Assembly: GCA_024305405.1 (NCBI GenBank)
Contig: JAKNDB010000047.1
Coordinates: 1-64,000, forward strand
DNA: 64,000 bases
Direction of reading: 5' to 3'
Source of the DNA: Dirofilaria immitis
Taxonomy: Eukaryota; Nematoda; Chromadorea; Rhabditida; Onchocercidae
This document shows positions 42,042 to 56,500 of this stretch, piece by piece. The notes below the pieces were generated by a model. That model saw nothing but the letters and a program-made list of their open reading frames with translations, made no database searches and was not told where the DNA came from. The translations under genes were made by a program, and so were the position numbers. How positions within the stretch are numbered: position 1 is the stretch's first letter; the number at the start of each line of letters is the position of its first letter.

Positions 42042-45000
42042 TTATGGAATACCATCAAGTGTTACAGAGATATGCTTTGACATCTTCATCGAATCATTCG
42101 CCATCTCTCCTTTTGTTGGCATATCTCTTACAAGCATTTGCATCAATCGACCAAGCACTTGTGGATTAAAGGTGCTTATTTCCATATCGATGTCATTTTT
42201 TCATCGAATTCAAATGTATCTTTATCGCAATTATATCGATCATACAGATTTAGAGGTCCTTCCACATAACACAAATTCGAGCGTTTATTTATTATTCCCT
42301 ACAAAAAAAAAGGAAGAGGAAAAGTACGACGAAATTGTTTGGTAACAATTTTTTTGAAAAAGAAATTGAGAAAAATCAAAAAGAACTTTGATTTAAATAT
42401 AAAAAAATATTTGATTAAGTTAAAATGATTAGCATAGTTCATGGGAATGAAGAAATATACTCAGAAATAAATGTACCTCAATATCGACATTAATAAGTAA
42501 AGTATTCAATTGAGCTATAGCAAAAAAACTGCTTTCCATCTGACATTACTATCTGCGACACAAACGGGTATTCGATATCGTTATACTGCGTGAAACCTGA
42601 AAAGGAGAATCGCAACCTGAAATTGTCTGTCATTCTGGTTTGTGGCATATATTTTCTTCTTTAGTCATATTTTCAGTACCAGTTTCTCAATATGATTCTA
42701 AAAAGTTTCCAGACGCTTACCAGTAAGATTTTATGATGCCGTTCAATGAAAATTTTGAATGAATTTTAATAACTTAATAGACACTAATTTCTTACGAAAT
42801 GCACCATTAGTCAGCGTACCTCTCATATAAGGAAATATAGTGATTAAATAACCATTAATTTTTTGAATAAACAGTTTCCAAATTTTTAGAGAAATCATAA
42901 TATTAAATTACAAAGGACAAACATATACCTAACGCATGCGCTTGAGCATTTAACCAAGAAAAGAGTGATACAACAGCGCAAGCTCGAAGACATTCATTGC
43001 GAACTATTTTCTCTTCCTCGCCCTTTACTTTCCATCTTTTACAATGATCATCCAAATCATTGAATTGTTTAAAACCTATTTGACCATATTTGTATTCTTC
43101 ACCTACAGAGCTTACTTGAATATCGAGATTTTCGGAAATTTGAAATAAAATCTGAACTGCTTTATTCTATTTGGAGATCTACTGAAAAGTTTTGAACTAA
43201 AATGGAAAAATTTTATGAATAATGAGATTTCCAGACATAATTGCTTGAAACTCTTACTGTAATAATCTAGTAACATATAACATTCTAAAATATTACAATC
43301 AATAAGTCAAAACCAAAAATTTACCACAATCAGGTTCATAACCTGGACACTGCCATAATGGATCTGCATCAGCCATCATTCCGAACATGGCCGGTGAATA
43401 AATTAATTCATCTTTAATGTTAAATGTGGGGTCAAACAATGGTTTTGTAACTTCCTCATCCCAAAGTGACATTAACTGAAAAGAGCAGCAACACCAAAAC
43501 TATTAACTGTATGAACTATCAATTGTTCAGTCAATAACTAATCGATTGAATTAGTAGCACAAAAGAATAAAATGATAGAATAGCAAAGATATCAAAAATA
43601 AAAGTATGTCCAAATTTCACTTAAAAAGCTAACTTTTTGTAAAAGCCCTTACCCTATTAAATAAAAAAATTCATTCCTTTTTCTCCTGCTCAACTGCATC
43701 ACGAAATTATTAAATTGATTAATTCCAAAACTTACAGGTTTCAATGGATTTTTGTTCGCAACTGTGTTGCAAATGCATCTCTCATAACGAAGGCGAGCTC
43801 ACCAAGTTTTGCTCTTCAAATTTTCAATATTTTAAATTTCAAATTTTTATACATTATGTTAAATTTTCACGATTTTAGCATTGCAACATTTAAATTTGTG
43901 ATTTAAAATTGTTTTGCTCAAAATTTCTTCTCCATTTTTCATCCTTTTCATTCCAAAAATCTATTCACATAAGGCAATAGAGTATTCAAAAATGAAGCAG
44001 ATCTTTTTACCTACTATCACCACGATGTCTATGTTTATCAATACTTTCGTAAAGAGCATCAAATCCACTACGAATCCAGAATGATTCACATCGTGCTGCA
44101 TGAGATATCTGAAGCGAACAAATTTTTTACGATTAGGCATAATTTATTCGGCAGACAAAAATTCCAAAGAGCTTCGAATAAATATTTAAATTTAGCAAAA
44201 ATCATAAGTTTGGGAAAAAATCAATATTTATTTACAACTGCTTTATTTATCAAATAAATTATGGCATTATGACACATATAGGTCGCTTTATTCTAGCTGA
44301 GATTAATGAAGACTCTTCAAAAAAATCTATAAATTCAAAATTTTAGGTTATCTTAAAAGAAGTTTATACATCATTCATATTTCGCTAGTATAATCTTTTA
44401 TCTCTTCACTGATTATTATATATCGTATAATACCTCACTGTAAAAGAATAAAATTCATTCATAAAACACTATTTGAGATGTTTATGTACTGCCAAGCAAG
44501 TATTAAGAAAAATTAAAATTTTTCATAATACTTGCTATCATTAAAGGTTACAAATGGACCAGTGCCGGTTTATAGATGTGAAAAGACTGGTTCAACAAAA
44601 GTGTGCAAAATAAAATTTGATTATATAGGGGATATTATTATGGTTCCTGGAATTACTGTTTATTCAGCAAACTTCACAGTTAGCATAATTAAGAAAAATG
44701 AAACTTAGAAATTAAAAATGCTTTATTCTGACTATATCCTAACTTGGAAAGTAAAAATAAACCCTTTGATGTGCTAAACAAGCATACATGCCACTTTGAA
44801 TCATATTTTCAAGCAATAAATCCAAGAAACTTCTCAAAATTCTTGTAGTTCTTTCCTGTTCGCTATCAACATTCGATGATTGCAAATGAAATTTTAACAT
44901 TTCACTCAAACGATCCTGAAAAATTAAAAACAAACATATGCGTAAGAAATATTTGTAACGTAAAATAATAAAAACTAAAATTACCTCGAAACCTTTTGAA

Positions 45001-45898
45001 AGCACTGGAATAGGCTCATCATACCACTCGCTTAATCCTTCTATACATCTTGTCTTTGTGATATACTGATAAAAATTTAATGGATCAAAATAGTTTGGGA
45101 ACGACTTTATCCGCCATGCCTTTCGAGTTTTCAGTAGTTGCGCTTGCCATGGCCTGAAATACGACTAGATATCAAAACTATCTTATAAGCGCCAACTATT
45201 TAAACTAAAACATGTTTACTGAATAAACGAAAAATAAATTTACTGAATAAACGAAAAATAAATAATCTCACAATAAAGTGAAATTATATTTATATTTATT
45301 ACAGAAAATGAAGTACCAACTGATGTTTCATATATCTTTCATTCACTTCTTAATTAAAATTATTTTAGAAGTAAAAAGTACTAAGTTTAATACGTATTCT
45401 GCCACAGAAATTAAAGAAACGAGTGAACCATATACCGATGAAAACGTTTCTCACGTCTGGTAAATCCACGTTCATATGGATTAACAAAGTCAATCCGTTC
45501 CGAAGCACTAGGTAAACTGCGTACGAGTTCGCTCATGACCTGATAATCATACAAACGTGGTCCCATACCACTTGAATCTGCTTCATTCTATGAAAAAATA
45601 AATAATCAGAAAATAATTTAAAGTAATTAACCGTCCATTTTTTGTAGGTAATACTTCATTTTATAATAGAAACTTTCATGAAATAATGATGAATAAACTA
45701 CATTTCAAAATAAAGATCATTACTTACTGGAAATGGCGGAAATGGATCCTTTGGTTTACGTTCAAATGGTTTTAACGGATGATAATATGCGGGTCGGAAC
45801 ATCTTAGGAGGTATATAATACGTGACATTTTTGTCTCCATTTGTTGATTTGAATCGCTTTATCAATTTAACTGTCATGTGAAGACGTTGTTGATGCAT
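42042..45898 (-). CDS. mrps-30: Mitochondrial ribosomal protein MRPS30 (mL65)
   Basis: Exons are 45728-45898, 45436-45587, 44985-45153, 44763-44915, 44011-44108, 43325-43475, 42929-43102, 42477-42596 and 42042-42298, giving about 480 residues. The start MHQQRLHMTVKLIKRFKSTN looks like a mitochondrial presequence and follows an AATATAG acceptor. An exon-like segment at 45955-46037 could extend it. Family blocks include FYQYITKTRCIEGL, KIVRNECLRACAVVSLFSW, LNAQAHALGFTQYNDIEYPF and, near the end, NKRSNLCYVEGPLNLYDRY. These match the mammalian protein in order. It is a subunit of the large mitoribosome, despite its S30 name. Two single-base frameshifts lie in runs at 42522-42528 and 42196-42201. 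The join after 44011 is also out of phase by one. All three are probably sequence errors. Confidence 0.88.
45217..45264. repeat. About 25 bp tandem duplication in an MRPS30 intron
   Basis: The phrase tttactgaataaacgaaaaa followed by taaa occurs twice in a row. It is non-coding. Confidence 0.8.
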
Positions 45899-47563
45899 GG
45901 CTCTCCACCTATATTTGAAAGCATGGTGAAACTACTTATTTATTTAAAGGCTTATTTCCTACCATATTTACTGAAAAGAGACTGATAGGTGAGCGGTTTG
46001 AGAACATCAGTCGGAAATTTAGGTCGTAGAAATATCTGCTAATAAAAAAATAAATCGAAAATCGGATACAATTCCCTAACAGAAAAGCTTCTTTTTATTA
46101 CCTATGAGAAAGATAATCATAAGTTTTTAATATTTCAATATCATGCAATAACAATATTCCGCAAATTTTGTTGAATTCCAAGTAGTTACAATGGATAATG
46201 AGAAATAAATTTACACAAGGAATTAACTTCATCTAAAATATTTTACATCAGAAAAAACCAACGCATGAATTTATTCATTATCATAAATAATTATGTACAA
46301 ATGCTGAAGTGAGAAAAGATCGAAGTGCTGAACTACAATTACTCATACAATTCAAATATAATATAAAAATAATAGTAATTAAATAAAATAATACCGGCTT
46401 GAGGAAGGACTTTGCTTATGTTTATCCAAAAATGAAGATATCACTTTATAATGATGAGTTTGAAAAATGAAAAATGGAAATATTGCAAATTAATGAAATC
46501 GCCTAAACATCAGACATTATTTGGGAATTTTGATCAAAAATTAGCTCGAATTTTCGAAATTTTCAACATATTTGCTTTGTATCCTTTTTCAATCACTAAC
46601 TTTGAATTATATGAAATTTACGGCAATTTCAACATACAATAATTAAGTTTATAACTTAAAATTTGTGTGCACCAAAATTAAAACACTTTACATTACACTA
46701 TAGTGCATGCGCATGCATTTATGCATGCCAGATATCACGCAATTCTGGGAAGAAAAAAATTTCGTAAAGATTTTTGTAGTTCCTACTAATACTATTTATC
46801 AAACTAAATAAAAGTGAATAGGTATCAGGAATTGTAACAGAATAATTCCGGCTATATTATGTTTCTACATGATTAATATATGCTTCTGACTACTGTAACC
46901 TAATGAAATGAGCAAAATGATGCCTACGTCGTAAATTTATTCTTTGAGTTTCTAACGTGCAATTATACCTAATACATATCAGTGCTATCACACAAGTATT
47001 TTGATCTTATAGCATATATTACATGTGCCAAGTCTCTTACTGCATACCAGACAAATGAATCATATAATTCTCAAAAAAGAAAAAACACGCGTCACTCCTA
47101 CTTCATAATAAACGATACTAAACTAAAGCAGTAAAAAATCAGTACCTAAAATAGAATGCATATCATTATGCCACATGGAAATATGGAAAATCTTAACAAG
47201 ATTCCCAATTTTATAAATAAAAGTTGCATAGAAATACAATTTCTTTCGTTATTTACAAAAACTGAATATTCAACATATCAGCTAACTATCAATCTTGATA
47301 ACTTAAATTCAAATAACAAAAGAAGCAAAAGAAGAAAAATTGAGATATTCAAAAAACTAATAAGTTAACAAATTTTTCATGCGTCCTTCGGAAGAAAAAA
47401 GAGTTAGCAAGTGAAGATTAATAAGAAAAGGAATGGTTACATGCTACAAGGATTTATAAAAATAAATCAAAAGCCTGAAGCATTTTTAGAAAGCACGCAA
47501 ATAAAATTGTATGCCATTGCAGATGTACAAATTCTTTTGATTTTACCTCTCCAACTAGAATTA
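45899..47563. other. Region between MRPS30 and USP48 (both minus strand)
   Basis: This holds the MRPS30 upstream region and the USP48 3' end. A possible extra MRPS30 exon at 45955-46037 reads IFLRPKFPTDVLKPLTYQS with acceptor and donor signals, but no start codon could be linked to it. Otherwise nothing is seen. Confidence 0.45.
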
Positions 47564-50500
47564 TCAGCTATGTGATAAAGCGGTATCCGCAAAACCACGT
47601 TCCAACTGTCGCGGTTCTGTTGGAATGTCGGTGGGCTGTTGTACAATCAACGTTAACGGTGTTTCAATAAGCTCTTGTGGATCAACTCGTGCTTCTTCTA
47701 AGGTATCCTGAAAATTATATCAAAATAATGTTTGAAACAGTTTTAAATTCTAGAGAAAAAAATGATCTAGGTTTTCGATATCCTGATCGTGGAGTGTTAA
47801 ATAGCTAAATGCAAGTGAAGCAAGATGGAAAAAACAATCAATCCCAACACCCTCAGTTCTCTATTTCAAAGCGTAATTATCAAACCGAATCATTGAGAAG
47901 TCTTTCTTTCATATAAATAAGTTGATCATTTGGTAATTGACCAGTTTTTTGATAAATTTTTATTTTTAATTGATGGATTGTATTCAGCGACGTCATCTAT
48001 AAGTGAATATCATTAGAAACTTTAGCTGCTGATTATTTTTTAGTAAGACCATTAAGGAATGAAGTATTTCTGCCCTCCAAAGGATTGAAAGATTACAGAG
48101 ACGTTTTGGAATCGATTAAAAAATTCAAATTACCAGAGAATGACAAGATTAGCGCCCTATCTTGGCCATACAATTGCAAAATCGCAGTTGTTAGGATTAC
48201 ACAATTTGTATTAGATTAGAAAAAATAAAAATGAAATCAGATCTCTGTGGAAAGAAATGATAAATTTATGGAAACTAGTTGAGAGCTTAGAAAGAAAAAA
48301 CTGAAAATTCCGCGTAGTGACATTAAATTACTTTAAAGACCATCGAACATTTCGCCACTGCGCGCCTTGTTGTTGCATGCCGCTCAGGACGAATCAACGA
48401 TGGAGTAGCATTGAATGGGACTAACATATCTCCGTTTACTGTTTTTATCGGCTCATCATTCTTATCACTTTTCTGCAAAGAAATTATCTTTATGGAGAAA
48501 GTAATGATTTTTGGAAACAATGCATTTCTAGAAATCAATAAATTAAACAATGCAAACATAAAATAGAAATTTAGATTGAATAGCAAAAGAACTTCGATAC
48601 CTTTCATGACTCATTGAGTTATGAAGCTAGTTAGCAATTCCTAGCAGAGTTGTAAATTATAATGGCAAGAAAAACAAGAAACATACGAGTTTCACATAAA
48701 TTTCAGCGCCATTTTCGTAAACGAAACGTTGATGTTCGACTTGCAGCTGTTGTTGTCGAAAACATTCATCACAAAACATTTCACATACTCCTCAAATATT
48801 AAATAAAACTTTTAAAAAGATGAAACGATTTTTTATATGACTAAATTAGTGTGACAATGCGAATCAGTATTAACAAAAATTTTAAGAAATCCAAAAATTC
48901 CATTAGTTTTTTTTTACAAAAATTTTAAGAAATCCAAAAATTCCATTTTTTCTTGTCAATCAGTGACAACTTAATCGCTGGTGAACTACATGAATAGTTA
49001 AAAGAATTATTTTTCTACAAATTTCAAAGAAGTCAGCACAAAAGGTATTAAATATATCTTGTCAATTAATGACAGCTTAATAAGCGATGAAACTGTCCTA
49101 AAGAACCCAACTATATACAAGTTGAATATTATCAATATTTTACTCTACATGCCAAATTTATTCTAGTTCTGTATCAAAAAAATTCAAAAAATACCTTTGC
49201 TATCAAGACAAATATGCATAACATCATCTTCACCGATTTGCATAGCAGCTAGAATTTTTGCCATTCTTCTAAAGTAAGCGGTACGGCCTGAAAAAATAAT
49301 TGCCCTAACCGGATTTTCAAAATCAGTGGACTAGTTTATTATCCATGATAAAATAAGTATGAACTTTTCGATTGTCTCTGAAACAAACCGCACTGGAGTT
49401 AGTAATACAGTAATACTAATATGACCAAATATTATAAGTAACACAGCAGTTCCACTGTTGAATCCCTTCATTTGTTCACCAAAACATTTTAGAAAAACGC
49501 CTAATTTAACGAGGAATTGTTTTTCTATAAATAAATAAGATTTTATTTCTTTTGTCTGAAAGCTAGTCCACCTAACTTTTCCTTCTTGGATCATTTAACT
49601 ACTTTAAGTCGGAAACTGAAACATACCAAGCCCTCGGTATTATCAATCAATACACATGGTTTTCTGTGCTGTAAGCAAAGCATACAATCTTGACAAATCG
49701 TTGGGATAATTGGATTTCGTACACGGCTTCTAAATAACAAATAAATAATTTCAAGTAATTATGAAAAACGAAACAATTATCTTTCATTTAGAAGTTGTTT
49801 ATTATCCTATCCCTATCGCTCAATCATATAGTGTTATATGCCCTTTTCATGATAAAGGGAAGACATCTAAAATTTCTTTTCAAGAATTATTGCTAAAATA
49901 TTTACTTAAACCGTGAGATCATATTTTTCAAAAAATTTCGACAAATGACACGTTCGTAAATTTGAGGCGTTGGTTTCACTGTTGTTGTTCTTCGCACAGC
50001 CGTACGAATTAATTCACCGATGGCCAAACGTATTTCTTTCATACGTCGTAATGTTTCCTCCCAATCATCTCTTTTATACTATAAAACAAATACAAAGAAA
50101 TATATTCGCAATATCTCTAAAACTATGTTTAGTCTTTGATTTCATTTTATTAATTTTATTAATTATAACGAAGAAAAAACTTATAATTTCCCAGTTTCTG
50201 AAACTATTTTAATTAAGAATTTCTCCAAAATTTTTTTAATTTCAAAAAATTTTTTCCAGTGAATTTATACATCACATGTTACAAGCTTATTGTTCAGAAC
50301 TCTAGAACCATATAGCTGGCCCAAAATACTATGTTAGAATGTTTAATCAATTCTCTTTTAAATTCAAGACTGAATGAAGTTTAATTTCTTTTTTCAAAAG
50401 AAGATACCATAGTCAAAAAAAAAGGCAACTGTATCTTCTCTCCATCAAATACCGAACTGATTCGATTAAATAAATTAGCATATTGAATTCATAACTGAAA

Positions 50501-53500
50501 TAATCACTTACCAAATAACCTGATTTACAAATGGAACAAGGAAACTCATCGACACTGACACACCATAAATGATCTGGTTCAAAAATTCCAAGGGTTAATT
50601 GTTTCCATTCGTCTTCATCAACAACAATGCGGCGTTCATTCGTCATCCAACATTCATAATCCAAAAGTCCTGGAAAAAAGTACAAAAATAAAAGCAGGAC
50701 TTTTCAAATCATAAACGAATAATTTATCTTTTTCAAAAATATCTGGAACAATTTTCCAGCTTGTCAAAAATATTTACTTGAAATACAATCTAATTTACTC
50801 AGTTCTTCAAAAAAATTATCGAAAATGACGTTTTAAATTTTCATGAGAAAATCCTTTTATAAATTTCAAAATTCATAGTTTTTAGTAATTTTCTCTATTT
50901 AATGCCTATATCGATCTTCTGCATATTAAAAGCTTCCTCCGCAATTTGCTGTTACACCCACGACATGGTTTACTTTCAAAACAGTTAAAATTACAAACCA
51001 TGTTCGCATCGCAAATCTCCATTAAAAACTACTGAATATCTTTCTTCCTCATCTTCGTCATAACTTTGCGTACAATCCAAATCTTCCTGAAGAGTATCTC
51101 TGGATCGAATATTGTTCTTCAATGACGCCTGCCTATTATCATAGCTAGTCGAACTTTGCTCTTTCCTTTCTTCCTTCTTCGAATGTATTTGTGATGAGCC
51201 ACATTCATCAAAATTAGCTGTTATTAAATTCTGCAACAAAGAATATCTACTAGATTATATTCAGCAGAAAATATTAGCTAAGAATCATCTTCTTCTTTCT
51301 ATAAAAACCAATCAATTAGCAATCAGAAAACAAATGCTATGAGAAATGGAAAAAGGCAGAAAAATTACATATAATGCAATTACAGAAATTAGAAAAATAT
51401 TACCAATTCGCTACAAATTATCTATAGAATGCATTTAAAAAACATTACAATAGCATTCCTCCTTCCAATGTTCATCAGTTAAAGAATGTGCCCTTGCTAT
51501 TTTCAATGTAAGAAATTGGAAAGCCAACTGAGCTTATCTTAATTAAATTCATTAACTGTTTATCTTGAATTCTGTATCTTTGCAGACCATACTTCTTTTG
51601 AATAATATATAAAATCTCTTTTCAATAAACTTCAGATTTTCTTGGCCAATAGACGAGAAACTCGAATAAAAACATTTCATTATACTTTAGACCAAACTAA
51701 TGAACATACATCATTACAAATCTCATTCGCATCAGCCGATTTTTCAACTTTTGTTCCATCACTTTCATCACAATCCGTTTTTTCGACACATGTGGAAATC
51801 ACATCCGGTACTTCAGTAATATCTGGCGGTGATTCGGATGATGACCTTGTTTGTCGAGACGCTGAATAAATGTCGTCGTCAAACACTGCAAACAAATTAA
51901 TTTTACTAGATGATATAGTACTAATAATTCATGATTCTAGCTGTATTAAAAGCAAAATAAGACTGTATTTCCTTGATTTATGTAAAAATTAATTTTTATG
52001 TAATTCGAACTTATCATATATAATAACACTCAGAAAACTTACAAGAATTACTATTATGGTGGAAATATTTAAATTCTGCATTTCATATGGTATATATATG
52101 CGATATACGGAGTATTTATGATTACCTATGATTAAATTAAATATCCAGTCACTTACATTTCTGTTTTTGGAAGAATCCAAACTATCGATTATTGAGATTT
52201 CATAATTACCAGCACATTTTTTTATGACAACATCATCAATCTAAAATTATAACCAGTAAAATAATATAATCTTTACTGCAAAAAAGTTAAGAGAATTTAA
52301 ACTAGACAATTCGTTCAGCACAGTTTTTTTTATTTTCATCTTAAACCATCAAAACTTCCGACTATTGATTTGTTTCACAGAAAAAAAATTTTCTACTTCT
52401 ATGAGAATCAATAAAATGCATAACTATCTGTAAATCATTCATCCTTCCATTACTCTTATATTATTGAAAAATACTCCAAAATACCCCGTGCGTATGCATA
52501 TCATCATCATTATCAAATGACAGTTAGGGTCCAGAAAAAGCTACTAGTGTACAATCACTGTTATTATTTCCACTAAAAAATCCAATCCAACATCATTCAA
52601 TTATTTAAACTAATAAATCTTCAAGTCTGTGTTATAGAAAACGCTGTACCTCATCCTTGCAATATAAAGCTGCGCGTTTCCTATTCCCTTGTTTTCTATT
52701 TACGAAGGTATTTTGCGCTGATGCATTATCAGTTGATGATGAATTCTCCTGCGAAAAAATAATATTCATTGCAGGAAACAATGGTGTAGTTATTTGATAT
52801 AAAGTATTAACCAAATTATTCTACGTATGACTAAAACTTTTAGTGATCGGAAAATTTATTTTCTATGATCAAATTGATAAATGCATTCATAGTTCAATAA
52901 AACCGGTACTAAATACAATCAAAGTTGGAAAGTACTGAAATCCCTTTTAAATTTAAACAAAGTACCTCACTATGGCCACCATTAACTGCAATTTCTGAAG
53001 GATCACCACCATTACCAGAAAAAGTAACCGGGCCAAAATCCTGAAGTAGTAAAAATTTCAAGCAACAATTGATTTCTAAGTATTTATGATCCCACTAACA
53101 TATTCATTCCTCACTAATTATAATAAGTTAAAAAGTAAAAAGCGTGCACTTGATCAAATATCATTTAAAAAATTAGAAAAATTTTCTTACATCTGGCAGA
53201 CCAAATTCGTCAACTGCTTTTCCAGATTCAGTTTCTAAAGAAATCCTTTGCGAAACTTCAGATGTTAAGGGATCATCATCTGCTACCGATTCCTGCTGTA
53301 AGATTTCACATTAATGTTGAAAAGTTTCGGAATTAGAGTAAATTAATCAGGCATCAAAGCAATATTAAATATCTCACCTCTGCAAGTGGTTTATTAGGCC
53401 AAAAATAATTTAATTCTGCAACTTCTGCGTATGATTTCATGGACTGTTCGTACGCGCGTAAAGCTAATTGTCGATATTGCGACAAACAGCGTACTGATAC

Positions 53501-56500
53501 CCAAAAACAATTTTCCGAATGATAATATCTGAAAAATTTTTCTAATTTCTTTTTAATTTATAAATAAATCAATGATAGCTACAAACATGCTTAAATAAGG
53601 GGTTTCTAATTAAAAAATTATCTTCGAAGAAAAAGACCGAGCGAAGTTTCAAAGTAATGCTTTCGGGACACATGTAGTTTACCTGCGCTGATCCGTTGTA
53701 TCTTATTTATCTATTCAGCTGTAATCCATCAGATAACTTTTTTAAAAACCGATCAAATATTTATTTTTTTCTTCGTAAAAAACTCAAAATGCATATTCCA
53801 TTGAGTGCTCTCAAAGTTGACAACAAAATAAAAGTGAACAAATTAAAAATATGCATGTGTCAAATTGACTATACCTTTTTGATTTCTCTCGCAATAACTG
53901 TTTTACTAATCTTTCTCTCATTTGAACTTTTTGACAAATTCATTGCGTGCTTTTAGTGCTTCCACACATTCTAAGCAGATGTCCGACCTTAAACGATTTC
54001 TTAATAGCAATTCAATAAACATACCATCTTTTGAAAGAGCGAGAGAGACAGAAAGATACTCATCAAAATACAAACCCTGTTTTCAAGTCAACAAATTCGA
54101 CACTGTAAGATGTCAAAAAACTCTTTGCTGCATTTTTCATTACAGCCTTCACCGCACCACTTAGCACACTGCCAAGTGACACATGATTATGCACGCACAA
54201 AGAGAATGATGATTTAGATCCATTCTGAAATAGCACAAATTATTTTATAGCTATCTTTAAAAATTTAAAAACAAAGAGGAAAAGAACAGCATGCATATAT
54301 TATTTAAATATTTCATCCATTAAATTCTATAATTGATATTTTACTAGATATGAAAGGATTGTGAATAAATGCAAATAACAAATGTGTGATGTGTATGAAT
54401 AAAAAGAAAATATATTCATTAATAATAAATATTGCATTGATTCCTGAAAATGTTGGCGAACCTCATCTGCACTTTTAGAATTCAGTGATTTGATGACTGT
54501 AGCACTTCGAGAATTATTTGCAACATTCTTGAAAATCTAAAACAAGTATTAATGTACATTCAAAAAATATGCAGTGGAAAAGGGGATTTTCAACACGTTA
54601 CTCTTCAACAGTTGAATTGAACAAGATCACAATATCTAATAGTAAATTGGAAAGTATCATCTAATTAATGCTAGTAAATAAAAAAAATTGTGAAATTATA
54701 TTTTCAATGGTAATGATAAAAAAATTATTTTTGGTCAAACAAGTATGCATAAGAAAAAAACAGTCGAAATTCTTAACCTCATCATTGCTTTCTATCATCT
54801 TGCTGAATTCATGCGACAGAACAGTGCTAAACAATTCAGTAGGTATAAATACAATATCATCAGGATTTTTCAACAATTCTTCACTTTTTTAACCTGGAAT
54901 TTAAATTTTTAATAAATTTAATTCCAAATTGCTAAAGAACTCTATCTAATTGTTCGTAATACTGATAACTTCTATCTTTTCCTAATTCATCTCTATTACT
55001 TCCAATTTTCCTCATTTCCTCAATATCTATTTTTCTTCTAATCTTGCCTCATTTTCCTTATCTCATGAAGCAAATCTAAAGTAACAAATAATTATTAAAA
55101 GTTCAAGTTCTGAAAAATCAATCTAAAATCAAGGAAGAAAGAAATCACATTTTGGACCTAATTCTTGAATAAATTTTTGAAACCTGCAACTTATTGAACG
55201 TATTCGTAAGACGCTTGTGATAATCTTCAACAGTATTCTTAAGTCTGAGGGTCATTTCAGTAGTTGCACTGGTTTGAGCAATGAATTCTTCTTCCAGCTG
55301 TAAATTCAAAATATAATTTCAGCTATTTTACTTAATTTGTATCTTAGCAATGATTTCGGAATCCATACCTTTATCATCAGTATGCATAAAAAGAAGAAAA
55401 TTTCTTTATGACTCTAAAAACCACTAAATAGCACTACTAAATTTGAAACGACTTCCATTAATATTTCAAATCACATTATTCTCTATCAAAATATGATCGG
55501 CGATGTAAAATAACCTCAATGAATAATCTTAAAATGATTATGAAAACTGTTCACAAATAATCAAAAAAATTGATAAATCTAAAATTTCTGATCATACCTT
55601 ACTTGCGATATCGCCTAACAAATCTTGCGGAACAACAGGAATAGCCGAATTCTCCTCGTTTTCTTGACGATAAACTAAAGCGTAGCAACCTTTCATATCA
55701 GCAGTAACTTTAGATGTTCGTTCTTTTTCGACACATACACCAGGAGTGGCAGATGGTTTCACAACCTAAACATTGCCTTTGTTCATTATTTCTATATATT
55801 GCATCCTAATCGTTATATATATCGCCAATGTTCATATCTCCTGATATCATTCCTTATATGATATAAGAATTATACCTCATCATTATAAGTGAACCATTGT
55901 CTAGTGCCCGGATGCTTTATCAAATCGTAGTAATGACCACAATCAGCATTTGGACCTTCATGTATCATTACAGCACAAATGTCATATTTTACATCACCTA
56001 ATTGTAAAACTCTTGGATACTGCAGCGGTGAATGAATCTTCTTTTTATGTCCCACACTATAATTTTAAAAATTTGAATTTCTTTATCAATGCTGAAAAAA
56101 AAAGTGAATCTCTTGAAAACCTCTTCAAAAGATAGTAATAAAAAGCAATTTTAATAACTTACGCATCATATGTAAATCGATTAAGTTGTATTGTTAAAAC
56201 AGGGGAGGTTCCTTAATCGCGAGGCGGTTTTGTGCAGAACCAGTTTGTCCGCATTCGCTACATTTATAATCAGGCAATCTGAAAAAGCCATGCATTAAAA
56301 ATAAAAGAAAGAAACGAATTTCAACCCACGAGTATTACACGCTGTAATATGTCACCAATCTCGAAACTCAAAAAGATGAGAAACCACAACTAAATAAAAG
56401 CAGCTAAGCACGAAATATGAACGTTCAATGATATATCAGCTAAGTTCATTAAATAAATGATATCTTAAGATTTTTCTAAAAATTTCTAAAAAGAAAAAGA

